From Tissierellia bacterium (GTDB lineage: Bacteria; Bacillota; Clostridia; Tissierellales; Peptoniphilaceae), in assembly GCA_012519495.1 (NCBI GenBank), contig JAAYQA010000062.1:18764-82763 (forward strand): 64,000 nucleotides of DNA, in the 5' to 3' direction. Shown piece after piece: positions 1 through 9,055 of this stretch. Position 1 is the stretch's first letter; every line of letters begins with the position of its first letter. A model generated the notes under the pieces. That model had not been told where the DNA came from and did no database searches. It was given only the letters and a program-made list of their open reading frames with translations. Position numbers and translations under genes: made by a program.

Positions 1-3000
1 TTTAATCGGCAGCAGCAGGAAGCGATACAAACGATCGATAGGAATATTGCCCTTGTGGCCGGCGCAGGGACCGGGAAAACCGCGGTGCTGACGGAACGGT
101 TTATCACTTTGCTTAAGAAAGGGACGCTTCCTAAAAATCGGGCGCTGTCTTCTATTGCCGCTATTACTTTTACGGAAAAAGCGGCCGATGAGATGAAAAA
201 GCGTATTCAGGACCGGCTCCAGACTGAACAGACGCATTTGCCTCTGCGCGGTCAGCATGATTTTCGCATTTCCACTATCCACGGCTTTTGTGCGCGGATC
301 CTGCGGGATGATCCGGCCGGAGCGGGTGTAGACCCGCTGTTTACGGTGCTGGAAGAAGCCGAGGCACAAAAAATGCTGACAGGCGCCATGACAGAGGCCT
401 ATGCGCGTCTGGTAATCGATGCAGATGAGGGTATGCTGATCCGCCACGCTTGGCATGCGCACAATGCGTTTCTATCCGATGCGGTTCAGCTCTACCATCG
501 TTTGCGGGCCGGTGCCGCAGATCGCGAACGGGTACATAAAAACAGCACGGCGTATCCGGGCTATGCAAAGGAGAGGGATTCGTGCCTGAAAGATAAACTC
601 TTGCAGTATCTGAAAACGGCCGGCAAAAACCAGAAACTGTATAAATTCCTTACAGAAAACGGCGGCGAAACAGAAATTACACAAAGCAAGGAAAGCCGCT
701 TGAAACTGGTCTCGCTTCTGGTGCAGGCGGACCCGTTCGGTACAGCGAAGGGCGTGGCGGAGATAAAAGATATGGTGTACCATTGCGCGGCGGATTCGGA
801 AACGGAGTTCAAGCAGGCCGGCGACTTTCTGTTTGCCCTTTTGGCCGAAGCGGGCCGAATCTACACGGCAGACAAAAAAAGAAAGGCCGGTCTGGACTAT
901 GATGATCTGCAGGAAAAGGCACTCTGCCGCCTGCGGGATCCGGAGGCATTGCGCGCATGGCAGGATGAGATCCGCTATCTGATGGTGGACGAATGCCAGG
1001 ATATAAACGATATGCAAAAGGAGATTTTCTACGCCCTCTGCACCAAAGAGAAGCCGCTGGACCGGAACAATCTTTTTGTCGTCGGGGATCCGCGTCAGTC
1101 TATCTACGGTTTTCGTTATGCGCGGGCGGAATTGTTTGAGCAGCTGCAAAAGGATGTGACGGATTCCGGCGGGGCGGTTTTGTCGATGAGCACCAATTAC
1201 CGCTGCAGCCCGGAGATCATCTCTTATGTGAACGGGGTGTTTCGCCCGTATTTTCCGAAGCTGGAAGAGCTGCAGGCAGGTGGCGATGCAAAACACGTCT
1301 GTATCGAATGGTGCGCAGGCGAAGACAAAGAGTCGATCACACCCGAAGCGGATGCGGCCCGCGTGTGCGACAAGGTGGCGGAACTGCTGCATAATGGGGA
1401 AGCACCCAATGATATCGGGCTGCTGTTTCGCTCATCGGCACGGATGCATCTGTACGAAAATGAACTGAAACGGGCCGGGATTCCCTGCGTGAACCTTTCT
1501 TCCAAATCGTTCTGGAACCGGCAGGAAGTGCTGGATCTGTTGGCGGCGGTGCTCGTAGCCACAAACAGCGCGGACACGGTGTGGTGGCTGGCGTTTTTGC
1601 GCTCGCCCTTTGCCGGTGTGTCCGACCGGGAATTGCTTAGCTGGAATGCCTATGGGGACAATTGGGAAGAGCGGCTGATCGGAGCAAAATATAAGGCGAA
1701 AAAGGCAGAGGCGGTTTTGGCCCGGATCCGCGAATACAGAGAGCGGCTTCGTCTGGACAGTTTGCCCTGTCTGGTGACGGATTTGCGGCGCGAATACGAT
1801 GTGTACTGCGCGGCAGAACCCGATGCGGAACGCAGACTGGCGAATCTGGATGCCTTGCTTGCGTGGCTCTACGATCGCCAGGAGCAGGATAATCCTGCGC
1901 CGGAGCAGTTGGCTGAAGACTGGCTTTGGCATACCGGTGTGGAAGAAGAGGAAGCCGAACAGGCAGACACAGAAGGCGGGGCTGTGACGCTGATGACGAT
2001 TCATAAGGCGAAAGGGCTGGAAAAGCGCGTCATTTTTCTTGTAGGCATTGATGCAAATACATCCGGTTTTTCGGATGCATTCCTGTATGACGAGAATCGC
2101 GTATACATTAAGGGTTCTGCCGGGCATGCACTGGCCGGGAAAAGGCAGCGTCAGCGGGAAGAAGAAGAGGAACGCCGCATATTGTATGTTGCCCTGACGC
2201 GGGCAAAAGAGTCCCTGTATCTGACCTCGCATACCGGAAAGAACCAGAGTTTTTATAAAACGCTGAAAGAAGCAGGCTACGACCCGGCCGGATTGCCCGC
2301 AATGCACACACAGAAACCGGCAGCTATGCCGCAAAGAAAAGCCCGTGTGCATGTCAAACCTGTGCGTTTTACTTTTCCTAACCCGCCCTTGCAGACACGG
2401 GCTTTTAGCGCATCGCAATGGATGCAGTTTCTTTCCTGCAAGCGCGCCTGGTATCTGCAGTATAAGCTTTTTATCCATGCAGATCCGCCGACGGTTTCCG
2501 TATTACCCGATGAGGAGGCTATAAACACGGACTACCGTTTGGCAGGGCATAAGAAGGGGAGTTTGTTTCATGCTCTGGCGGAAGCACCCGACGATGTGGA
2601 TCCAGAGTCGCAAATCCATGCATTGGCCCGGCGATACGGGGTAGAGCCGTCTGCTAAGGAGATCGCACAATTGAAAACGTGGCTGCATCATGTCCGGACA
2701 TATCCCTTTCAGGGACAGACAGCACACGAACAGGATTTTGACTGGGAACGCAACGGTTTTTTGTGGACGGGGTCGGTAGATCTGGTAGAAGACGGTCCGG
2801 TGTTTCGGATTTATGATTTTAAGACCAATCAGAAAAAAGCGGGTTTAACCAAGTATATTCCGCAAATGCAATTGTATGCTTTGGCGATGCGCGCTCTAAC
2901 CGGACGGGTGCCGGAGGCTGTTTTGTGGTGGCTGCCGGGAAACGAGCAGATTCCCGTGGATGTATCGGATGCGGCTTTGCAAAAAGCGGAAGAACAGATG

Positions 3001-3114
3001 GATGCTTTTACTTCCTATGTGACAAGGCAAACCGATTGGGCCGCTTATCCTTGTACCGAGAGTTGTCCCGCATATTGCCGAAGTAAAAATCTCTGCGATG
3101 CATTGTCCGAATAA
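1..3114 (+). CDS. AddA-like UvrD-family helicase with C-terminal nuclease domain (5' end cut off)
   Basis: ATP-dependent 3'-5' DNA helicase-nuclease of the RecBCD/AddAB class, expected to process double-strand breaks. The reading frame is open from base 1. It enters at a Q-motif-like stretch (FNRQQQEAI), so only a few N-terminal residues are missing. Visible motifs: Walker A GAGTGKT near residue 23 of the fragment, Walker B VDECQD near 329, GDPRQSIYGFR, motif V TIHKAKGLEKRVIFL, motif VI VALTRAKESLYL. A PD-(D/E)XK nuclease follows, with GSVDLVEDG and YDFKTNQ. Unusually for AddA, four cysteines frame the nuclease domain (SCKRAW, then CTESCPAYCRSKNLC at the C-terminus), resembling the iron-sulfur staple of AddB and AdnB. 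The partner subunit, if any, should lie upstream. Family is certain; the exact subunit name is not. Confidence 0.88.
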   Translation, partial: FNRQQQEAIQTIDRNIALVAGAGTGKTAVLTERFITLLKKGTLPKNRALSSIAAITFTEKAADEMKKRIQDRLQTEQTHLPLRGQHDFRISTIHGFCARILRDDPAGAGVDPLFTVLEEAEAQKMLTGAMTEAYARLVIDADEGMLIRHAWHAHNAFLSDAVQLYHRLRAGAADRERVHKNSTAYPGYAKERDSCLKDKLLQYLKTAGKNQKLYKFLTENGGETEITQSKESRLKLVSLLVQADPFGTAKGVAEIKDMVYHCAADSETEFKQAGDFLFALLAEAGRIYTADKKRKAGLDYDDLQEKALCRLRDPEALRAWQDEIRYLMVDECQDINDMQKEIFYALCTKEKPLDRNNLFVVGDPRQSIYGFRYARAELFEQLQKDVTDSGGAVLSMSTNYRCSPEIISYVNGVFRPYFPKLEELQAGGDAKHVCIEWCAGEDKESITPEADAARVCDKVAELLHNGEAPNDIGLLFRSSARMHLYENELKRAGIPCVNLSSKSFWNRQEVLDLLAAVLVATNSADTVWWLAFLRSPFAGVSDRELLSWNAYGDNWEERLIGAKYKAKKAEAVLARIREYRERLRLDSLPCLVTDLRREYDVYCAAEPDAERRLANLDALLAWLYDRQEQDNPAPEQLAEDWLWHTGVEEEEAEQADTEGGAVTLMTIHKAKGLEKRVIFLVGIDANTSGFSDAFLYDENRVYIKGSAGHALAGKRQRQREEEEERRILYVALTRAKESLYLTSHTGKNQSFYKTLKEAGYDPAGLPAMHTQKPAAMPQRKARVHVKPVRFTFPNPPLQTRAFSASQWMQFLSCKRAWYLQYKLFIHADPPTVSVLPDEEAINTDYRLAGHKKGSLFHALAEAPDDVDPESQIHALARRYGVEPSAKEIAQLKTWLHHVRTYPFQGQTAHEQDFDWERNGFLWTGSVDLVEDGPVFRIYDFKTNQKKAGLTKYIPQMQLYALAMRALTGRVPEAVLWWLPGNEQIPVDVSDAALQKAEEQMDAFTSYVTRQTDWAAYPCTESCPAYCRSKNLCDALSE

Positions 3115-3178
3115 CCTTCAAATGGGTATATATGGGTCATAATTCTATACACGACTGAAACAAATGGAGGAGACACCG

Positions 3179-4033
3179 ATGAAATGGCAGGGTAGAAGAC
3201 AAAGCAGCAATGTAGAGGACCGCAGGGGACAGCGTGGAGCCGGCGGCGGTCGCGGCATGCCCATGGTTCCGATCGGGGGCGGACTGGGCCTGATTATTAT
3301 GGTTATACTCTTTTTCTTGCAAGGCGGACTGGGTGGCGGTACGCAACCGGCCCAGCAGCAACCGGCGAATCTGCCGACATCGGCAGAAGAAGAGCAGATG
3401 TACGAATTTGCAAAAGTCGTTCTGGCCGACACGGAAGATGTCTGGCATGATCTGTTTGCGGAGCAGGGGTATGCGTACAGTGAACCGACACTGGTCGTAT
3501 TTACAGACTCCGTACAATCGGCCTGCGGTGTGGCCGGTTCTTCCACCGGACCTTTCTATTGTCCGGGGGACCATAAACTGTATATTGACCTTTCTTTCTT
3601 CCATGAACTGTCCACCAAGTACGGCGCGTCGGGCGAATTTGCCATGGCTTATGTAATTGCCCACGAGGTGGGGCATCATGTACAGACGCTTTTGGGCTTG
3701 ACGGATCAGGTATTTTCCTTAAAGGACAGGATGTCTGAGAGTGAGTTCAACCGGTATCTGGTACGCTTTGAATTGCAGGCGGACTATTTTGCTGGCGTAT
3801 GGGCGCATCATATCGGGCAAAAAGGGTATCTGGAAGCCGGCGATATCGACGAAGCATTAAATGCTGCGTATCAAATCGGAGATGATACGCTGCAAAAACG
3901 CAGCCAGGGCTATGTCGTTCCCGACAGCTTTACGCACGGAACCTCCGAACAGCGCAGCGGCTGGTTTAAGAAGGGCTACGAATACGGCACGATTGCCGAC
4001 GGCGACACCTTCAATATGGAAGACCCCCGGTAA
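3179..4033 (+). CDS. Neutral zinc metallopeptidase, YpfJ family, membrane-anchored
   Basis: Predicted zinc-dependent peptidase of the YpfJ/KPN_02809 type (Zn_peptidase, PF04228); its natural substrate is not known. The 284-residue product has a Gly/Arg-rich N-terminus, one membrane segment at about residues 33-48, a Gln/Pro linker and a catalytic domain on the far side of the membrane. The HEVGH motif (H162, E163, H166) and the later FELQADYFAGVW supply the usual zinc ligands. The ATG at 3179 has GGAGGAG about 6 bases upstream, so it is preferred over the start at 3164. It stands 65 bases after the helicase and 10 bases before the next gene, so it could be read with either. Confidence 0.85.
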   Translation: MKWQGRRQSSNVEDRRGQRGAGGGRGMPMVPIGGGLGLIIMVILFFLQGGLGGGTQPAQQQPANLPTSAEEEQMYEFAKVVLADTEDVWHDLFAEQGYAYSEPTLVVFTDSVQSACGVAGSSTGPFYCPGDHKLYIDLSFFHELSTKYGASGEFAMAYVIAHEVGHHVQTLLGLTDQVFSLKDRMSESEFNRYLVRFELQADYFAGVWAHHIGQKGYLEAGDIDEALNAAYQIGDDTLQKRSQGYVVPDSFTHGTSEQRSGWFKKGYEYGTIADGDTFNMEDPR

Positions 4034-4043
4034 GGAGAAAGGC

Positions 4044-4901
4044 ATGCGATATTTTACCGCCCGTATCAACGGCGAACACAAACCCGGAGTGGCCATGGGA
4101 AACAAGGCCGCTCTTTTTTCCGATTTGGGCATAGAGGAAAAGAGCCTGCTTGCCTGGCTGCAGAAGGAAGAAGCAGCCCCTTCTTTTCGTGAAGAATCCT
4201 TCCAAAGGGATTTGCAGGAGCTGGTACTTGCATCGCCGATTGTACACCCGCCGCATGATATTTTATGTGTCGGGAAAAACTATATGGAACATATCAAAGA
4301 ACTGCGCGGGGATCTGGGTGAGGAACCGATCCGCCCGGTTCCGCATTATTTCGGAAAAAGATGCAGCGAGGCACTTGGTCCGACGGATGCGATCCGCGGG
4401 TTTTTTTCGCTGGATGCAGGCCTGGACTATGAAGTGGAACTGGCTGCGGTAATCGGAAAGACCGGCAGAGACATCCCACAGGACAAAGTCTGGGACTATC
4501 TGTTCGGTTTTACGGTGCTCAATGATTTGTCATCGCGCACCCTGCAGAATCATCATGTGCAGTGGTATCGGGGCAAGTCACTGGACGGTTATACGGTAAT
4601 AGGACCCTGGATTGTAGATAAAGAAGCTTTCACTCGTCCGCTCAAGTTGGAACTTACCACGCATGTAAACGGCGAGCTGCGGCAAAAGGCCAATACGGAA
4701 CAGATGATTTTTTCTCTGGAAGAGTTGGTGTCGGAGCTTTCGCAAGGGATCACACTCCGGCCGGGCGATATGATTGCAACCGGGACCCCGTCCGGTGTGG
4801 GGATGGGGTTTTCTCCGCCGCGCTTTTTGCAAAAGGGCGACTGTGTGCGCATGGAGATTGAAAACATCGGTGTATTGCAGAATCTCGTAACGGATGCTTG
4901 A
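4044..4901 (+). CDS. Fumarylacetoacetate hydrolase (FAH) family protein
   Basis: FAH-fold enzyme, likely a 2-keto acid hydrolase, decarboxylase or isomerase acting on a small dioate; the substrate cannot be told from sequence. Supporting motifs in order: CVGKNYMEHIKEL (about residue 74), the metal-binding DYEVELAAVIGK, GKSLDGYTVIGPWIV and IATGTPSGVGMGF. These are the standard landmarks of the family, and 285 residues is a normal length. An upstream in-frame start at 3861 would read through the peptidase gene, so the ATG at 4044 behind TAAGGAGAAAGGC is chosen. The TGA stop (4899-4901) lies inside the -35 hexamer of the next promoter. Confidence 0.85.
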   Translation: MRYFTARINGEHKPGVAMGNKAALFSDLGIEEKSLLAWLQKEEAAPSFREESFQRDLQELVLASPIVHPPHDILCVGKNYMEHIKELRGDLGEEPIRPVPHYFGKRCSEALGPTDAIRGFFSLDAGLDYEVELAAVIGKTGRDIPQDKVWDYLFGFTVLNDLSSRTLQNHHVQWYRGKSLDGYTVIGPWIVDKEAFTRPLKLELTTHVNGELRQKANTEQMIFSLEELVSELSQGITLRPGDMIATGTPSGVGMGFSPPRFLQKGDCVRMEIENIGVLQNLVTDA

Positions 4902-4926
4902 CAATGCGGTAGCGGTACACTATACT
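4898..4926 (+). promoter_or_regulatory. Sigma-A type promoter of the metNIQ T-box transcript
   Basis: TTGACA at 4898-4903, a 17-base spacer and TATACT at 4921-4926 give a near-consensus vegetative promoter. The -35 box overlaps the stop codon of the FAH-family gene. Confidence 0.85.
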
Positions 4927-5206
4927 ACAGTTATTCTATAGAACGACTGAGAAGAGGAAAGTAGGTCGGCGAAACTTCTGCAGAGAGCCCGGACACGGTG
5001 AAAACGGGCGAAGGGAAACCGTCTGAAAATGGCCTTGGAGTCTTGCGTTGAGATCTTCGGATTCAGGCGCAACGTGTGCACACGATAGCGTGCCGGGGTA
5101 TGAATTCGTACCCGATGAGATCCGTTTTGTGAAAAACGGATGAATATGGGTGGTAACGCGAGTTTCTCTCGTCCCATAACGACGGTTATGGGACGGGAGT
5201 TTTTTT
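4927..5206 (+). promoter_or_regulatory. T-box leader (probably methionine-specific) with terminator, upstream of metNIQ
   Basis: tRNA-sensing leader. The 5' end carries the Stem I signature (GAAGAGGAAAGTAGG). The 3' part has the T-box element GGGTGGTAACGCG at 5148-5160. A 15-bp terminator hairpin follows (arms 5166-5180 and 5185-5199, loop GACG) and then seven T. A GAAAATGG stretch places ATG at 5029-5031 in a position compatible with the specifier loop, which fits control by uncharged tRNA-Met of a methionine importer. The specifier is inferred by eye, not from a modelled fold. Confidence 0.88.
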
Positions 5207-5219
5207 ATTGGGAGGATGT

Positions 5220-6218
5220 ATGCTGGAAGTAAAGAATGTGAGCAAGGCGTTTCCTGTGAAAGACGGAAAGCTGCACGCGGTGCGCGATGTCAGTTTCCGG
5301 GTGGCACAGGGAGAAATATACGGGATAATCGGCCTGTCCGGTGCGGGAAAGTCGACCCTTTTGCGTTGTATCAACGCTTTGGAGCGGCCGGATACCGGAG
5401 AGATCCTCTTCGACGGGGACAATCTGCTGACGATGAAAGAGGAGGCGCTGCTGCAAAAAAGAAAAGAAATCGGCATGATTTTTCAGGGTTTCCATCTCTT
5501 AATGCAAAAAAATGCTTTGCAGAATGTGCTGCTTCCGTCCCGTTTCCATCATGCAGACAAAAACATGGCTATGGAAAAAGCCCTCGAAATGCTGGAACTC
5601 GTCGGATTATCCGAAAGAAAGGACGCGTATCCGGCGAATCTGTCCGGCGGGCAGAAGCAAAGGCTGGCCATTGCCCGTGCTCTGGTTATGTCTCCGCGCC
5701 TGTTATTGTCCGATGAAGCAACTTCCGCCCTGGATCCGCAAACCACCGAACAGATACTGCGGCTGCTGAAGAAAATTGTCCAGACCTACGGCCTGTCCAT
5801 TGTGATGATTACCCATCAGATGGAGGTGGCCAAAGAGATTTGCGATACGGTGGCCGTCATGGAAAACGGCACGATTATTGAACAAGGCCCGGTACATGAT
5901 ATGTTTTTGCGGCCGAAGAAAAAAAGAACGCGCGAAATGATTTTAGGTTTATCGGAAGAAGAATCCGAACCGTCCCCCACAAACGGGCGTACGGTGTACC
6001 GTTTGGGCTTCGAGCAATACACAGCCACAAGCCCCGTGATATCGCGCGCAGTGCGGCAGTTTGATGTGGATATCAATATACTGGCCGGAAATATTCATCA
6101 GCTGAAAGAAGAGCAGATCGGCATGCTGTATGTGGAGATATGGGGTGATACGGCACAAGTGGACAAAACCCTCGCCTATCTGACCGAAAACGGAATCAGC
6201 TGGGAGGTGAGTGCATGA
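5220..6218 (+). CDS. metN: Methionine ABC transporter ATP-binding protein MetN
   Basis: ATPase subunit that powers uptake of methionine through MetI, with MetQ as the binding lipoprotein. It shows Walker A GLSGAGKST, the signature LSGGQKQRLAIARAL, Walker B LLLSDEATSALD and the switch histidine in ITHQ. After about residue 260 comes the regulatory NIL (ACT-like) domain, seen as GRTVYRLGFEQYTATSP onward, which in MetN binds methionine and causes trans-inhibition. The ATG at 5220 sits 5 bases after GGAGG; a TTG at 5208 is further upstream but lies in the terminator T-tract. It overlaps metI by 4 bases. Expression should rise when the T-box senses uncharged tRNA. Confidence 0.95.
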   Translation: MLEVKNVSKAFPVKDGKLHAVRDVSFRVAQGEIYGIIGLSGAGKSTLLRCINALERPDTGEILFDGDNLLTMKEEALLQKRKEIGMIFQGFHLLMQKNALQNVLLPSRFHHADKNMAMEKALEMLELVGLSERKDAYPANLSGGQKQRLAIARALVMSPRLLLSDEATSALDPQTTEQILRLLKKIVQTYGLSIVMITHQMEVAKEICDTVAVMENGTIIEQGPVHDMFLRPKKKRTREMILGLSEEESEPSPTNGRTVYRLGFEQYTATSPVISRAVRQFDVDINILAGNIHQLKEEQIGMLYVEIWGDTAQVDKTLAYLTENGISWEVSA

Positions 6219-6856
6219 ATCTGATGCTTACAGCCCTTTTGCAGACGGTCTACATGGTACTGGCATCGACACTGATTGCCGTTGTGCTGGGATTTCCCTT
6301 GGCGGTAATCCTTTTGTTTACCCGGCCGGGCGGTTTGCGGCCCAATGAAGCGGTGTATACGATCGTAAATACGCTGGTGAATGTGTTTCGTTCGTTTCCG
6401 TTTATCATTCTGATGATCGTCCTGATCCCTTTGGGGCAGGCGCTGATCGGAAAGTCGACGGGAACCACCGCCACCATTATTCCGCTATCGATAGCGGCGG
6501 CACCGTTTGTGGCCCGCATTATTGAACAGAGTCTGCTGGAAGCCGATCCGGGTTTGGTGGAGGCGGCACGCTCCATGGGCGCGAACCCTATGCAGATCCT
6601 GTTTCAGGTTTTGCTGCCCGAAACGACCCCGTCTTTAATTCTGGGGATAACGACTTCGGTGATCAATATCATCGGCTATTCCGCTATGGCCGGTGCGATT
6701 GGCGGAGGAGGACTGGGCGATGTAGCGATCCGTTTTGGCTTGTATCGAAGAAGCCAGCCGGAAATGCTCTGGGGTTCGGTGCTATTGATCTTATTGTTTG
6801 TACAACTTGTACAGTGGATGGGGAATTTTCTTTCCCGCAAATTGAATCATGCGTAA
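6215..6856 (+). CDS. metI: Methionine ABC transporter permease MetI
   Basis: Integral membrane subunit of the methionine importer, 213 residues with about five hydrophobic segments. The cytoplasmic coupling loop reads EAARSMGANPMQILFQVLLPE, the EAA motif of binding-protein-dependent permeases. GYSAMAGAIGGGGLGD near the end is typical of MetI. Translation is coupled to metN through an ATGA overlap, and metQ follows after 15 bases with its own AAGGAGG. Confidence 0.95.
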   Translation: MNLMLTALLQTVYMVLASTLIAVVLGFPLAVILLFTRPGGLRPNEAVYTIVNTLVNVFRSFPFIILMIVLIPLGQALIGKSTGTTATIIPLSIAAAPFVARIIEQSLLEADPGLVEAARSMGANPMQILFQVLLPETTPSLILGITTSVINIIGYSAMAGAIGGGGLGDVAIRFGLYRRSQPEMLWGSVLLILLFVQLVQWMGNFLSRKLNHA

Positions 6857-6871
6857 GGCAAGGAGGAAAAA

Positions 6872-7666
6872 ATGAAAAAGTTTCGTTGGATCGTATGGGG
6901 ATTGGTATTGGTGCTGGCGTTAGCTGCCTGTGGCACCGAGCAGGAAGAGACCGTGGTGAAAATCGGTGTTTCGGAAAAACCGCATAAGGATATCGTGGAT
7001 CAGGTCGTGGAAGATCTGGAAAAAGAAGGCATCAAACTGGAGATCACTGTTTATTCGGACTATATCGTACCGAATCTGGCGCTGGACCAGGGCGATATTG
7101 ATATTAACTACTTCCAGCACCGTCCGTATCTGGAGAGCTTCTCGGTAGAGAGAAATCTGAATCTGGAAGAATTGGGCGGGGTGCATATTGAACCGATGGG
7201 CGTGTATTCCAAGGAATACGACAGTCTGGATGCGATTCCCGATGGGTCCGAAATCTATTTTCCCAATGACCCCACAAACGGCGGGCGCGCTCTTTTGCTT
7301 CTGGAAAAACAAGGGCTGATTACCCTGGCCCCCAATGCCGGGGTCAACGCAACCGAGCAGGATATACTGGAGAACCCGAAAGCGCTGACCTTCACTCCGC
7401 TGGAAGCGGCGATTATTCCCACATTGTACGAGGATGTTGCCGCAGCCGTGATCAACGGGAACTATGCCATTGAACATGGCCTGAACCCTGTGAACGACTC
7501 CATTGCGATTGAAGATGCGGAATCTCCGTATGTGAATATACTGGCGGTTCGCGAAGGTGATGCCGAAAACGAAACGTACAAAAAGGTTCTGGATGCAATC
7601 CGTAGCGACAAAGTGAAACAGTATATCGAACAGGAATATGACGGCGCCGTGGTTCCGGCGTTTTAA
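6872..7666 (+). CDS. metQ: Methionine-binding lipoprotein MetQ (NlpA family)
   Basis: Substrate-binding lipoprotein for D/L-methionine, anchored on the outer face of the membrane. The N-terminus is a lipoprotein signal ending in the lipobox LAAC, with the acylated cysteine at about residue 20. The mature part shows NlpA-family blocks: VKIGVSEKPHKDIVDQV, DYIVPNLALDQGDIDINYFQH and IPNDPTNGGRALLLLE-like text (here FPNDPTNGGRALLLLE). At 264 residues it is full length. It is the last gene of the operon and is followed by a terminator. Confidence 0.94.
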   Translation: MKKFRWIVWGLVLVLALAACGTEQEETVVKIGVSEKPHKDIVDQVVEDLEKEGIKLEITVYSDYIVPNLALDQGDIDINYFQHRPYLESFSVERNLNLEELGGVHIEPMGVYSKEYDSLDAIPDGSEIYFPNDPTNGGRALLLLEKQGLITLAPNAGVNATEQDILENPKALTFTPLEAAIIPTLYEDVAAAVINGNYAIEHGLNPVNDSIAIEDAESPYVNILAVREGDAENETYKKVLDAIRSDKVKQYIEQEYDGAVVPAF

Positions 7667-7676
7667 GAAAGAAGAG

Positions 7677-7715
7677 CCCCCGGAGTATGTTTGTCGTGCT
7701 TCAGGGGGTTTTTTT
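7677..7715 (+). terminator. Rho-independent terminator after metQ
   Basis: CCCCC (7677-7681) pairs with GGGGG (7704-7708), with a partly paired GGAG/CTTC extension, and is followed by seven T. Confidence 0.75.
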
Positions 7716-7754
7716 GTGCGAAAAGGAAACGCTTTGCAATGTTTGCGTTTTTTC

Positions 7755-7783
7755 TTTCAATTTATACGTTCATTTGGTATCAT
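7755..7783 (+). promoter_or_regulatory. Candidate promoter for the J-domain operon
   Basis: TTTCAA (7755-7760), 17 bases, TATCAT (7778-7783) preceded by TGG, an extended -10. The -35 is weak. Confidence 0.45.
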
Positions 7784-7807
7784 AAAGGGTAGAGTAGGTG
7801 GATTGGC

Positions 7808-8638
7808 ATGAGTTTGATAAAACGAGGGACAGGTTCCCTGCTGCATGGCCTGGCGGTTGTGCTGGATTCGGTTTTTGAAGGCATAATCGCGATACTAGAA
7901 ACCGTAGTGATTCTTGCGGAGACTTTGCGGGCGGGCGTGTTGCAGCTTTTGGTTGCGGGAGGCTGCCTGCTTGTTTTTCTGCTCATGAATCCGATCGGTT
8001 GGCTGTTTTTGCTGCAGCCGGAAGTGTTGCTGTTCCTGTTTATCATTTTTGGCGTACCGTTGCTGGGTCGTTCTTTTATTTCTCTGTTAAAATACGGAGA
8101 ATATGTGACGACCGAATACCTGAACGACTACGCGGACTATCTGAAAACCGGCAAGAACCGTACGTTCCGTTCGTTTGGGGAGTACGGCCGCAAGTATGTC
8201 CGCATGGAACAGGAGAAGGCCGAACGCGCCCAGCGCGCCCGGCGGGAAGCGGAACAGCGTATGTGGGAAGAACGCTTCCGTGCCTGGTATCAGCATCAGG
8301 AGCAGCAGAGCCGCTACGGGAATCCTTACGGCCGGACCGGGCAGGGTCCATATGGCGGGTACGGATCCTACGGGCAGGCAGGGCAAGCGCCCCCTTATAC
8401 CAATCCCTACGATGATTTTGTAAAGAAGTACGAAGAATCCGCTAAGATACTGGGGGTACCGGCAGATACCGATGAATATCAGGTACGGCTGGCCTACCGT
8501 AAATTGGCAAAAAAGGTGCATCCGGATATCAACAAGGCACCGGATGCGACCCAACAGTTTCAAAAGCTCTCGGATGCTTATGACTTTATGAGCAAAGAGA
8601 ATATCGAACGCTATCGGTCCATTAAAAAGGGACGATAG
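7808..8638 (+). CDS. Membrane-anchored J-domain (DnaJ-like) protein
   Basis: Likely recruits an Hsp70 (DnaK) to the membrane; no specific client can be named. The 276-residue protein has two to three hydrophobic segments in the first 95 residues. A charged stretch follows (KAERAQRARREAEQRMWEE), then a Gly/Tyr/Gln-rich linker, and a C-terminal J domain from about residue 210. The HPD tripeptide is at 238-240 (KKVHPDINK), so the key residues are intact. There is no zinc-finger or substrate-binding DnaJ region, so this is a type III J protein. It is followed after 9 bases by a small metallopeptidase gene, which suggests joint expression. Confidence 0.82.
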   Translation: MSLIKRGTGSLLHGLAVVLDSVFEGIIAILETVVILAETLRAGVLQLLVAGGCLLVFLLMNPIGWLFLLQPEVLLFLFIIFGVPLLGRSFISLLKYGEYVTTEYLNDYADYLKTGKNRTFRSFGEYGRKYVRMEQEKAERAQRARREAEQRMWEERFRAWYQHQEQQSRYGNPYGRTGQGPYGGYGSYGQAGQAPPYTNPYDDFVKKYEESAKILGVPADTDEYQVRLAYRKLAKKVHPDINKAPDATQQFQKLSDAYDFMSKENIERYRSIKKGR

Positions 8639-8647
8639 AAAGGAGCG

Positions 8648-9055
8648 ATGTCCTTGTCATTTCCTACGATCGATGAAGTACATGACATGCTGGACACCAT
8701 TGCAGAAGGCATACCCCAGGCGATTTTCAAAGAGCTGAACAAAGGGATTGTCCTTTTGCCGCAAGTAAAGCTCCATCCTGAATCCGACCCATCACAGGTT
8801 TTGTATATCCTGGGGGAATATACGTCGAATCGCACGGGGCGACAAATCGTACTGTATTATGGTTCGTTCCGGCAGAGCTTTCCCGGCCGATCCCGGGAAC
8901 GCTTATACAAAGAGCTGAAAAACACTTTGTACCACGAGTTTGTCCACCATCTGGAAGGGCTTGCGGGCGATTACGATCTGGAAGTAGAAGACAGAATCAG
9001 TCTCGAACGATACAAACAGAGGCTGCGAAGTGCACAAGAATCGAAAGGAGAATGA
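8648..9055 (+). CDS. Small zincin-type metallopeptidase family protein (PF06262-like)
   Basis: Predicted minimal metallopeptidase of 135 residues. It carries the motif YHEFVHHLEG (H96, E97, H100) and a downstream acidic residue (EVED), as expected of the Zincin_1/DUF1025 family; its substrate is unknown. The start is ambiguous. ATG at 8648 lies only 2 bases after AGGAG, whereas TTG at 8654 lies 8 bases after it and gives the better spaced start (protein beginning MSFPTIDEV). The stop overlaps the next start as ATGA. It belongs to the three-gene operon 7808-9555. Confidence 0.75.
   Translation: MSLSFPTIDEVHDMLDTIAEGIPQAIFKELNKGIVLLPQVKLHPESDPSQVLYILGEYTSNRTGRQIVLYYGSFRQSFPGRSRERLYKELKNTLYHEFVHHLEGLAGDYDLEVEDRISLERYKQRLRSAQESKGE

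Noticed and set aside
1432..2478. Minus-strand open frame of 348 codons inside the AddA-like gene
   Set aside because: Antisense shadow; composition is random-like and the sense strand has all helicase motifs.
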